Notes under the pieces: model-generated
Databases searched by the model: none
Told to the model about the DNA's origin: nothing
The model's input: the letters and a program-made list of their open reading frames with translations, nothing else
Shown here: one piece after another, positions 1-4,553 of the stretch
Numbering within the stretch: the stretch's first letter is position 1
How the letters are laid out: every line of letters begins with the position of its first letter
Position numbers and translations under genes: made by a program
NCBI GenBank assembly: GCA_948468495.1
Contig: CAOKJI010000191.1
Location: 1-5,100 of the forward strand
Source of the DNA: an uncultured Dorea sp.
GTDB taxonomy: Bacteria > Bacillota_A > Clostridia > Lachnospirales > Lachnospiraceae
Direction: 5' to 3'
Length of the DNA stretch: 5,100 nt

Positions 1-180
1 ATATTCTGATCATCTGCACGGCCTCTCTCTTGAGCCATATTCTGATCTTCTGCACTGCCTCTCTCTTGAGCCATATTCTGATCTTCTGCACTGCCTCTTT
101 CTTGAGCCTTATTCTGATCTTCTGCACGGCCTCTCTCTTGAGCCATATTCTGATCTTCTGCACGGCCTCTCTCTTAAGCT
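1..180. repeat. Five tandem 36-bp repeats, running off the left edge
   Basis: Five head-to-tail copies occupy 1-36, 37-72, 73-108, 109-144 and 145-180, with no spacers. Each begins with a form of ATATTCTGAT and ends CTTGAGCC on the plus strand; the last ends TTAAGCT. Copies differ by one to a few bases. The neighbouring bases 181-190 (ACATCCTGAT) match the unit start at 8 of 10 positions, so the similarity reaches into the last codons of the ABC-F gene. Because 36 is a multiple of three, reading frames persist through the array. On the minus strand one frame encodes a repeat of REAVQKIRIWLK, in frame with the ABC-F gene beyond its stop. A second encodes AQERGRAEDQNM and contains ATG codons, the first usable one at 146-144. 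The third is broken by stops in two copies. Whether the array is coding or just slippage-prone intergenic DNA cannot be settled from the window. Confidence 0.95.
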
Positions 181-1657
181 ACATCCTGATTACTTTCGTT
201 GCCACATTCTCCTGGAATACCATATCATGCTCTACAAAGATGATGGTCGGCCGGCAGTTCAGCAACAGCTCTTCAATCTGGACTCTCGATAACACATCTA
301 TATAATTCAGCGGTTCATCCCACACATAGAGATGCGCCTGCTCACACAGGCTCTTCGCAAGCAACACCTTCTTCTTCTGCCCTGCGCTGTAACAGCTTAC
401 ATCTCTCTCAAACTCTTCCCTGCTTAGATCAAGCTTACGAAGCAGCGCCTTGAACAGGCTCTCGTCCAGATCATACTCCTGCGCCATCTCTTTTAAACTT
501 CCCCTAAGATACGATGTGTCCTGGGAAATATATGATATCTTAAGTCCTGAAGCCACATGGATATTCCCGGAAAACGAAATGTCTTCTCCTAACAATAATT
601 TCAAAACACTCGATTTCCCGCACCCATTTCTTCCGGAAAGGCAGACTCTCTCCCCCCGCCGGATGTCAAAACTTAAGGATGAGCAAACCTTCCTCTTATC
701 ATAATATATCGACACATCATCAAATTCCGCTAGTTTATCCGCATGAAAGTTAAGCGGGCAGAGCTTAAGCGTATCCGCTGTTTCTATATTCTTAAGGAGC
801 TTTGACTTCTCCTGCGCCGCCTGCTGCCGGCGGTTCTCTATCGTCTTCGCACGCTTCATCATCTTCGCGGACTGGTGTCCGATATGCCCTCTGTCCGGAC
901 GCAGTCCCGCTACACGCTGCCCTTTCTTGGACTTTTCGACCTGGTCCGACCAGCCCGACGTCCGTCTCGCCGCCTGCTTAAGCCGCTTCACTTCTGACTC
1001 CAGCTTCTGATTCTGCGCCTCCTCCATCCGGTCTCTTGCTTCCTTGTTCACATACCAGGAAGTAAAATTCCCCTTCTGTACCTCGATATTCATCTTATTG
1101 ATCGAGAGAATATGATCCACGCAGGAATCCAGGAAATTCCGGTCATGAGACACCAGGATGAATCCCTTCTTCCGGTTCAGATATCCCGCGATCTGCCGCC
1201 TAGCTTCCATGTCCAGATGATTCGTCGGCTCGTCGATCAAGAGAAAACGTTCCTCTCCCAGGAATAACACCGCCAGCAAAATCTTCTCCTGCTCTCCGTA
1301 ACTCAATGTGGAAAACGGACGGTACAGTACTTCCGCGTCTACATTCAGCAGATTCAGTTCCCGGAATAACTGCCACTCCTCGAACTGCGGATTGATCTCC
1401 TCCAGGATCTCCAGCGCCATCCTGTCTCTTCCTCTCACTTCGTATGGAAAATAAGCAAATTCCACACTGGATGTGATACATCCCTGATACGGGTATTTCC
1501 CCAGAAGAAGATTCAGGAATGTAGTCTTGCCCCGTCCGTTCCGGCCTACGAATCCTAACTTCCAGTCCGTATCTATCCGAAACGACACATCCCTAAACAC
1601 TTCCTCAAAACTTCCTTCATACGAAAAACTTAAATTCACAACATCTATCATTGACAT
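179..1657 (-). CDS. Lsa-type ABC-F ribosomal protection ATPase
   Basis: This is a 492-residue ABC-F protein with two ATPase domains and no membrane segments. ABC-F proteins of the Lsa group bind the ribosomal E site and dislodge lincosamides, streptogramin A and pleuromutilins; that spectrum is family knowledge, not proven for this gene. Domain 1 has Walker A GRNGRGKTT (residues 38-46), signature LSYGEQ (118-123), Walker B LLIDEPTNHLD (139-149) and the switch histidine in VSHD (H171). Domain 2 has GRNGCGKSS (342-350), a degenerate signature YSAGQ (423-427), WDEPLNYID (446-454) and VEHD (475-478). A basic helical linker of about 115 residues (roughly 190-305), including the IGHQSAKMMKRAK stretch, is the antibiotic resistance domain. 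Both Walker B glutamates are present, so it should be active. Overall resemblance, as I remember Lsa(A), includes length, TDWKLGFVGRNGRGKTT and the WDEPLNY motif. The ATG at 1657 is chosen over the second Met (1651) because AGGAGGTG lies 7 nt upstream. The TAG stop abuts the 36-bp repeat array. The gene is GC-richer than the HD operon upstream. Confidence 0.93.
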   Translation of the reverse strand: MSMIDVVNLSFSYEGSFEEVFRDVSFRIDTDWKLGFVGRNGRGKTTFLNLLLGKYPYQGCITSSVEFAYFPYEVRGRDRMALEILEEINPQFEEWQLFRELNLLNVDAEVLYRPFSTLSYGEQEKILLAVLFLGEERFLLIDEPTNHLDMEARRQIAGYLNRKKGFILVSHDRNFLDSCVDHILSINKMNIEVQKGNFTSWYVNKEARDRMEEAQNQKLESEVKRLKQAARRTSGWSDQVEKSKKGQRVAGLRPDRGHIGHQSAKMMKRAKTIENRRQQAAQEKSKLLKNIETADTLKLCPLNFHADKLAEFDDVSIYYDKRKVCSSLSFDIRRGERVCLSGRNGCGKSSVLKLLLGEDISFSGNIHVASGLKISYISQDTSYLRGSLKEMAQEYDLDESLFKALLRKLDLSREEFERDVSCYSAGQKKKVLLAKSLCEQAHLYVWDEPLNYIDVLSRVQIEELLLNCRPTIIFVEHDMVFQENVATKVIRM

Positions 1658-1664
1658 ATATGCG

Positions 1665-1672
1665 CACCTCCT
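1665..1672 (-). promoter_or_regulatory. Strong Shine-Dalgarno of the ABC-F gene
   Basis: The minus strand reads AGGAGGTG, an uninterrupted match to the 16S anti-Shine-Dalgarno, 7 nt before the ATG at 1657. It fixes the start codon. Such a strong site suggests that control is mostly exerted upstream, at transcription elongation. Confidence 0.9.
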
Positions 1673-1680
1673 GTTTCTCC

Positions 1681-1766
1681 GTATCCTGTCTGCCGTCTCA
1701 CCGTAAATGTCACTTAAACTCCCGTTACTCCGGGAATCTTCAAATACTTTCTAGGGCAGAAGATAC
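1681..1766 (-). promoter_or_regulatory. Long-range stem in the ABC-F 5' leader
   Basis: On the minus strand GTATC (1766-1762) plus TCTGCC (1760-1755) can pair with GGCAGA (1694-1689) plus GATAC (1685-1681). This gives 11 Watson-Crick pairs interrupted by a 1-by-3 internal loop. The enclosed segment contains a smaller TCCCG/CGGGA hairpin (1736-1721). The stem starts right after the T-run of the second terminator and ends 8 nt before the Shine-Dalgarno, which it leaves exposed. It may isolate the ribosome binding site from upstream structures; the pairing is visible but the role is inference. Confidence 0.4.
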
Positions 1767-1798
1767 AAAAAAGCTGCAAGAAAGTCGTCCTACAGCCT
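1767..1798 (-). terminator. Premature terminator 2 in the ABC-F leader
   Basis: On the minus strand the 5' arm GCTGTAGG (1796-1789) pairs with CTTGCAGC (1780-1773), with two G-U pairs. Closing pairs on both sides extend it to about 11 bp, followed by six T (1772-1767). It lies about 110 nt before the ABC-F start, inside the leader and directed toward the gene, so it would stop transcription before the coding region unless disrupted. A promoter-proximal terminator in this position is typical of attenuated ABC-F and rRNA-methylase resistance genes. Confidence 0.75.
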
Positions 1799-1895
1799 CA
1801 TAAAATACGCGCAATAATCCTTTGAAAAGACATTGCTTCCATCATCATTCATTTATAATTTGCGAGATGATTAAGAGGATATCTGACTTTCCTGC
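1776..1895 (-). promoter_or_regulatory. Antiterminator pairing 2 in the ABC-F leader
   Basis: On the minus strand GCAGGAAAGTC (1895-1885) is complementary over 11 consecutive positions, one of them G-U, to GACTTTCTTGC (1786-1776). The second segment includes the loop and five bases of the 3' arm of terminator 2, so the two folds are mutually exclusive. The intervening stretch of about 98 nt holds two overlapping short open frames. The match length and exact overlap with the terminator arm favour a real antiterminator; the trigger is unknown. Confidence 0.55.
1790..1852 (-). CDS. Possible leader peptide 2, overlapping terminator 2
   Basis: An open frame of 20 codons starts at ATG 1852 and ends with TAG at 1792-1790, inside the 5' arm of terminator 2; its product ends KDYCAYFMRL. 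A second overlapping frame starts at a run of three ATGs (1848-1840), or at ATG 1833, and ends TGA at 1800-1798; its product ends FQRIIARIL. Neither has a convincing Shine-Dalgarno at normal spacing, so translation is uncertain. A ribosome held near the end of either frame would cover the terminator arm. The entry is a candidate based mainly on its position in the leader. Confidence 0.3.
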   Translation of the reverse strand: MNDDGSNVFSKDYCAYFMRL

Positions 1896-1907
1896 TATCA
1901 GCATAAC

Positions 1908-1930
1908 AAAAAGACGGAACTGTATTCCGT
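1908..1930 (-). terminator. Intrinsic terminator 1, leader or HD-operon terminator
   Basis: On the minus strand ACGGAA (1930-1925) pairs perfectly with TTCCGT (1919-1914) around a 5-nt loop, followed by C and five T (1912-1908). It lies 205 nt past the HD gene stop and 250 nt before the ABC-F start, downstream of the predicted promoter and short upstream ORF. It may be the first stage of the ABC-F attenuator, the terminator for readthrough from the HD operon, or both. A competing fold of its 5' arm and loop supports the attenuator view. Confidence 0.7.
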
Positions 1931-1957
1931 ATCCGCTCCGTTATGCGGTTACAATTC
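1917..1957 (-). promoter_or_regulatory. Antiterminator pairing 1 in the ABC-F leader
   Basis: On the minus strand GAATTGTA (1957-1950) pairs with TACAGTTC (1924-1917) over 8 bp with one G-U. After a small internal loop, CCG (1948-1946) pairs with CGG (1929-1927). These bases include the 5' arm, loop and part of the 3' arm of terminator 1, so both structures cannot exist together. The 5' strand starts 3 nt after the stop of the six-codon upstream ORF. A ribosome terminating there would cover it and favour termination, while one stalled earlier would leave it free. Confidence 0.5.
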
Positions 1958-1960
1958 TGA

Positions 1961-1981
1961 TTAGCAAGAAATAATCCTCAT
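1961..1981 (-). CDS. Short leader peptide MRIISC upstream of the ABC-F gene
   Basis: ATG at 1981 opens a six-codon frame, MRIISC, ending TAA at 1963-1961. A Shine-Dalgarno GGGAG (1994-1990) sits 8 nt upstream, a normal spacing. The predicted transcription start is about 25-30 nt before the ATG. An in-frame upstream ATG (1996) would add five codons but has no spaced ribosome binding site. Very short upstream ORFs ahead of a premature terminator are the known sensor of ribosome-targeting drugs in inducible ABC-F genes, such as the Listeria lmo0919 leader. By that analogy this peptide would report slowed translation. No homologous leader is recognised. Confidence 0.55.
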   Translation of the reverse strand: MRIISC

Positions 1982-2014
1982 CCTTTCAACTCCCATCCTT
2001 TATATTCTTTTGAC

Positions 2015-2043
2015 AGAATATCACAGATCAATAAAAAATTCAA
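2015..2043 (-). promoter_or_regulatory. Extended -10 promoter of the ABC-F transcript
   Basis: On the minus strand TTGAAT (2043-2038) and TATTCT (2020-2015) are separated by 17 nt, and the -10 is preceded by TGA, giving an extended -10. The -35 matches consensus at 4 of 6 and the -10 at 4 of 6. The predicted start near 2008 gives a leader of about 350 nt containing the upstream ORFs and both terminators. The promoter lies between the HD gene stop and the leader, so the ABC-F gene can be transcribed independently. Confidence 0.55.
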
Positions 2044-2134
2044 GCCATTCCTGTTTTTTGTCAGGATTGTTTCGCCTTTGTCAGCTTTTCAACAGTCATT
2101 ACCTCAGAAGATTAGCATCAAAGTTTTCGTATTT

Positions 2135-3763
2135 TTAAAAAACAACTTCCTTAAATAGTCTCTTACAGATCTCTTGATTATCTATGTCATCTTTATCTAC
2201 ATCAAGATTATCTTTACGTTTATAAAAAAGATAAAAGAAGTTGTCTCTATCTCTCTCCTTGGCCTCTATAGCGGATACTATTTTTCCTACAGCAGCAATT
2301 TTTTCTCCATCTTTCGTTTGAAAAGCAATATTTGTTGCCGAGAAATCAGGTTTTCCAAAGCCACTGTTAAATTGCGATGCCATCAGTATAACAAAATTAC
2401 AACTAATCCCTTTTTCATTTGCGTAACTTTCCAAAGAATGCACTACTTTTAAAATCATCTCTTTATTCTCTAATTGCACCCTTTTCGTTTCTGAGTCCAT
2501 ATTAGTAGAGATTAAAGTTTCTTTTTCCTTTTCCAGTTTGGCAATCAAATAATCATCTATTACCCAAGAATCGGTACTTTTGATTAGATATTTTGCTGTA
2601 ACACTCATGGCCTGTTCAAATTTTTCTAACAAACTTCCCCCTGAAGCCATATCTAATACGAATGCTTTATATTCAGCTTCTGACTTCCAAACAGGATGCC
2701 TTCTTATTCTGCGTTCAAAAAATTCTTCACATAACTGGCTATGAAAAGAATTTTTCATTAAATAGATAATATCGTCATCACACAACAGGGAAATAGATAA
2801 ACCATTTTTAAACTGCTGCCCCTTCTTACTTAATGACTCCAATGAAAAAAGCCTTTTTTCGTTGTCATCAATTTTTTCACTAAGATAGCTAATAATATGT
2901 TGAAGTATATATGCTTCGTACAGTACAACAGGATGTGTCTGAATCCATTTCCTTTCCGCATCATGAGCATAAACTACATTCTCAATAACACTTATAGCAT
3001 TTTTATAATATGCTATTTTATACTTTCCGCTATCTTTTGATATTGTAAGTGAAGAAAGAAGACGTTCAAAATCAATATTGACCGTATCAAAACCCGTAAT
3101 ATACGCATCCCGAATAAGGTAATCCAATTTATCTACGTCTATCACTTTGGAATTGAGCATTGATATAAAGCAATTCTTTATATTATTTTCTATTGTTCCT
3201 TCTGAATATTTGTATCCTGTAATACAACGCGCAAAAAACTCTTTCTGCTCCACGCTGTCGAAAAACATTTCAAATTCTAATATACCAATTATTGCACTCA
3301 TAATCTCATGAGGCGCTGCCGCAGAGCTTGAATCTTCTGGAATGTCTTTTGAAAAATTCTCATTTCCAATAGTTTCTATCAGTTTGTTATGTAATTGTGT
3401 ATAATCATGATCTTCTCCAAGGTAGAACCCTTCACCTGTATGGGAAAATGGAGCATGGCCTACATCATGTAATAAGCATGCAAGCTTAAATACTTCTCCA
3501 ATACCCTCTAAATCCATAGATAATTTGACTTTTTGCCGCACTTCTTTTATCAGTTGATTAATTGTTAATTCTCCCAGATAGAAGACTCCCATTGAATGAA
3601 CAAAACGATTGTGTACTGCGGAGGAATAAAGCGGAGAATAGCTGGTCTGTATTACCCGACGCAGCCTTTGAAATACAGCTGTATCTACAATGTTTGTCAT
3701 ATAGGTAACAGGAATCTTAATATAACCATAAATAGGATCTTTAACTCTTTTGTAGTCTTTCAT
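2135..3763 (-). CDS. SAMHD1-like HD-domain phosphohydrolase
   Basis: This 542-residue cytosolic protein belongs to the HD phosphohydrolases (COG1078 type), whose best-known members hydrolyse dNTPs to nucleoside plus triphosphate. The start KDPIYGYIKIP and VFQRLRR (residues 8-36) match the SAMHD1 opening KDPVHGHIEL and FQRLR. The metal site is visible: H56 in HNRFVHSMG, H99-D100 in LLHDVGHAPFSH, and D211 in VIDVDKLDYLIRDA. Further conserved histidines are H103, H108 and H152 (PHEIM). K212 and Y215 occupy the places of the SAMHD1 substrate residues K312 and Y315. The segment 455-515 (CNFVILMASQF, KPDFS, FFYLFYKRK) recalls the SAMHD1 C-terminal domain, although there is no SAM domain. Residues 405-445 are charged and probably helical. 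The actual nucleotide substrate is unknown. AGGAG (3775-3771) lies 7 nt before the ATG, within the end of the upstream gene; the genes are 2 nt apart and probably translationally coupled. The gene is strongly AT-rich relative to the ABC-F gene, suggesting acquisition. Confidence 0.88.
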   Translation of the reverse strand: MKDYKRVKDPIYGYIKIPVTYMTNIVDTAVFQRLRRVIQTSYSPLYSSAVHNRFVHSMGVFYLGELTINQLIKEVRQKVKLSMDLEGIGEVFKLACLLHDVGHAPFSHTGEGFYLGEDHDYTQLHNKLIETIGNENFSKDIPEDSSSAAAPHEIMSAIIGILEFEMFFDSVEQKEFFARCITGYKYSEGTIENNIKNCFISMLNSKVIDVDKLDYLIRDAYITGFDTVNIDFERLLSSLTISKDSGKYKIAYYKNAISVIENVVYAHDAERKWIQTHPVVLYEAYILQHIISYLSEKIDDNEKRLFSLESLSKKGQQFKNGLSISLLCDDDIIYLMKNSFHSQLCEEFFERRIRRHPVWKSEAEYKAFVLDMASGGSLLEKFEQAMSVTAKYLIKSTDSWVIDDYLIAKLEKEKETLISTNMDSETKRVQLENKEMILKVVHSLESYANEKGISCNFVILMASQFNSGFGKPDFSATNIAFQTKDGEKIAAVGKIVSAIEAKERDRDNFFYLFYKRKDNLDVDKDDIDNQEICKRLFKEVVF

Positions 3764-3765
3764 GA

Positions 3766-4125
3766 CTACGCTCCTAATACTTGTACCGAACGTTGATTCA
3801 TAAATGCCAGTAATACATCCAAGGCTAAATATCCTCTAAACTGTTGGATCAAATCCTCTATTTCTTTATTTTCCTTTAATTTAATACCCCTTTTTCCGTT
3901 TTGCTCACTTTCTTCAAAAAACTCAGAGTAATTTCTGAAAAGTGCATCTGTATTTTCTCTTGATAAAATGAGAACAGCTTTTTCTCCGTTCTCCCTTAAA
4001 ATCTGGACTACTTCTGCCCCATACATTTCAATTTCGTTGTAAGTAAGAAATCGTCGTCCACCCTTTTTCAGCATCTCAATCATTGCATTTGCTGCTAAGT
4101 CTTCAATTCCAATGTAAAAGCACAT
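3766..4125 (-). CDS. 119-residue protein of unknown family, partner of the HD hydrolase
   Basis: I do not recognise this family. The product is small, charged and soluble, with no signal peptide or membrane span. Predicted features are a helix near residues 9-21 (LAANAMIEMLKKG), a mixed alpha/beta middle (EVVQILRENGEKAVLILS, 38-55), a lysine/glutamate-rich hinge (71-90), and a C-terminal helix (LIQQFRGYLALDVLLAF, 92-108) that could bind a partner. It has no catalytic motif I can name. The frame extends to a GTG at 4134, but that codon overlaps the AGGAG Shine-Dalgarno (4138-4134). The ATG at 4125 has an 8-nt spacing and is preferred. It is first in a two-gene operon and its stop is 2 nt before the HD hydrolase start, so a role as regulator, sensor or partner of that enzyme is a reasonable guess. 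An antitoxin-like role is also possible. Confidence 0.8.
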   Translation of the reverse strand: MCFYIGIEDLAANAMIEMLKKGGRRFLTYNEIEMYGAEVVQILRENGEKAVLILSRENTDALFRNYSEFFEESEQNGKRGIKLKENKEIEDLIQQFRGYLALDVLLAFMNQRSVQVLGA

Positions 4126-4133
4126 CTCAGCCA

Positions 4134-4138
4134 CTCCT
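4134..4138 (-). promoter_or_regulatory. Shine-Dalgarno deciding the start of the 119-residue gene
   Basis: The minus strand reads AAAGGAGTGGCTGAGATG. The AGGAG core is 8 nt before ATG 4125, while the upstream in-frame GTG (4134-4132) shares its first G with the motif and cannot be served by it. This moves the start three codons downstream. Confidence 0.8.
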
Positions 4139-4168
4139 TTTTGTTTATATTTGGCATTTAAACCGTAG

Positions 4169-4187
4169 CCGCATAAATGCGGTTTTT
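4169..4187 (+). terminator. Hairpin with T-run in the divergent region
   Basis: On the plus strand CCGCAT (4169-4174) pairs with ATGCGG (4177-4182) around AA, followed by five T (4183-4187). This is terminator-shaped for plus-strand transcription, but no plus-strand gene ends here. An alternative, mutually exclusive stem AAACCG (4160-4165) with CGGTTT (4180-4185) also exists. In the minus-strand mRNA the same bases form a 5'-leader hairpin about 45 nt before the 119-residue gene. It could shield the GNAT side from stray transcription, be a leader structure of the HD operon, or be relic DNA. Confidence 0.4.
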
Positions 4188-4207
4188 ATCTACAGTAAAA
4201 TGAAACC

Positions 4208-4237
4208 AACGCTTCATTCATTTATGAATGAAGCGTT
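4208..4237. repeat. Perfect 14-bp inverted repeat in the divergent promoter region
   Basis: AACGCTTCATTCAT (4208-4221) and ATGAATGAAGCGTT (4224-4237) are exact reverse complements separated by TT. It lies between divergent genes, 83 nt upstream of the small-gene start, so an ordinary end-of-gene terminator is not expected. The minus-strand flank (GGTTTCATTTTA) is only a weak, interrupted T-tract. It may be an operator for a dimeric regulator or a stable hairpin in the HD-operon leader. Confidence 0.85.
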
Positions 4238-4343
4238 TGAAGAATCTATATATTTAAAGAACAATCGCATTTATTTTCAGATAATTTACGCAAAACAAAA
4301 CCATTCACTGAAAACATCCCTATTTTTTTTACTGTCTCCTTAA

Positions 4344-4349
4344 ATTATA
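4344..4349 (-). promoter_or_regulatory. Possible -10 element of the HD operon
   Basis: The minus strand reads TATAAT exactly, but no good -35 hexamer is found 16-18 nt upstream and there is no TGn extension. Use of this site would give a leader of roughly 210 nt carrying both hairpins (4208-4237 and 4169-4182). No better minus-strand promoter was found between 4126 and 4400. The region is AT-rich, so a chance match is quite possible. Confidence 0.25.
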
Positions 4350-4417
4350 TGTCACATGTACCTAGATAGTGTTATTTATTATATCATCTTTTTATACAAA
4401 TTACAATTGGATTTTCT

Positions 4418-4444
4418 GCCCTAACAGGGCTTTAACAGGGCTTT
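4418..4444. repeat. Tandem 11-bp repeat with small hairpin
   Basis: AACAGGGCTTT occurs twice head to tail (4423-4433 and 4434-4444). GCCCT (4418-4422) can pair with AGGGC of the first copy (4426-4430), giving a 5-bp stem followed by TTT, a weak terminator-like shape on the plus strand. It lies just upstream of the GNAT promoter. It may be a small duplication or an insulating element; no function is evident. Confidence 0.6.
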
Positions 4445-4475
4445 GCCTCATATTTTTGTCTCCTATTTATTTTTG

Positions 4476-4504
4476 TTGCCATATTATCGGAATTATACTA
4501 GAAT
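4476..4504 (+). promoter_or_regulatory. Promoter of the GNAT gene
   Basis: TTGCCA (4476-4481) and TAGAAT (4499-4504) are separated by exactly 17 nt, and each matches consensus at 5 of 6 positions. The expected start near 4511 gives a leader of about 43 nt with the ribosome binding site AAGGA at 4539-4543. This supports the GNAT gene being its own transcription unit. Confidence 0.65.
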
Positions 4505-4553
4505 ATAGGAAGAAAGCAAAAGATATCTATATCAAAGAAAGGATACTTCATTT

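Noticed and set aside
1..180. CRISPR array, suggested by the 36-bp repeat length
   Set aside because: The copies are directly adjacent with no spacers, the unit lacks the usual short terminal palindrome, and no cas gene is present.
30..305. Plus-strand frame through the repeats encoding a hydrophobic SHILIFCTASLL repeat
   Set aside because: It reads antisense into the well-supported ABC-F gene, has no ribosome binding site, and exists only because the repeat length is a multiple of three.
1200..1481. Minus-strand open frame within the ABC-F gene
   Set aside because: It is an out-of-frame shadow of the conserved ATPase domain, rich in Arg and Gly, with no recognisable motif.
2049..2066. Small hairpin TCCTG/CAGGA after the HD gene as its terminator
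   Set aside because: The stem is only 5 bp and the nearest T-run on the minus strand is about 10 nt further on and overlaps the ABC-F promoter region.
4240..4309. Possible 23-codon upstream ORF for the HD operon (MFSVNGFV...)
   Set aside because: The only AAGGAG lies about 18 nt before its ATG, too far for a normal ribosome binding site, and nothing else supports it.
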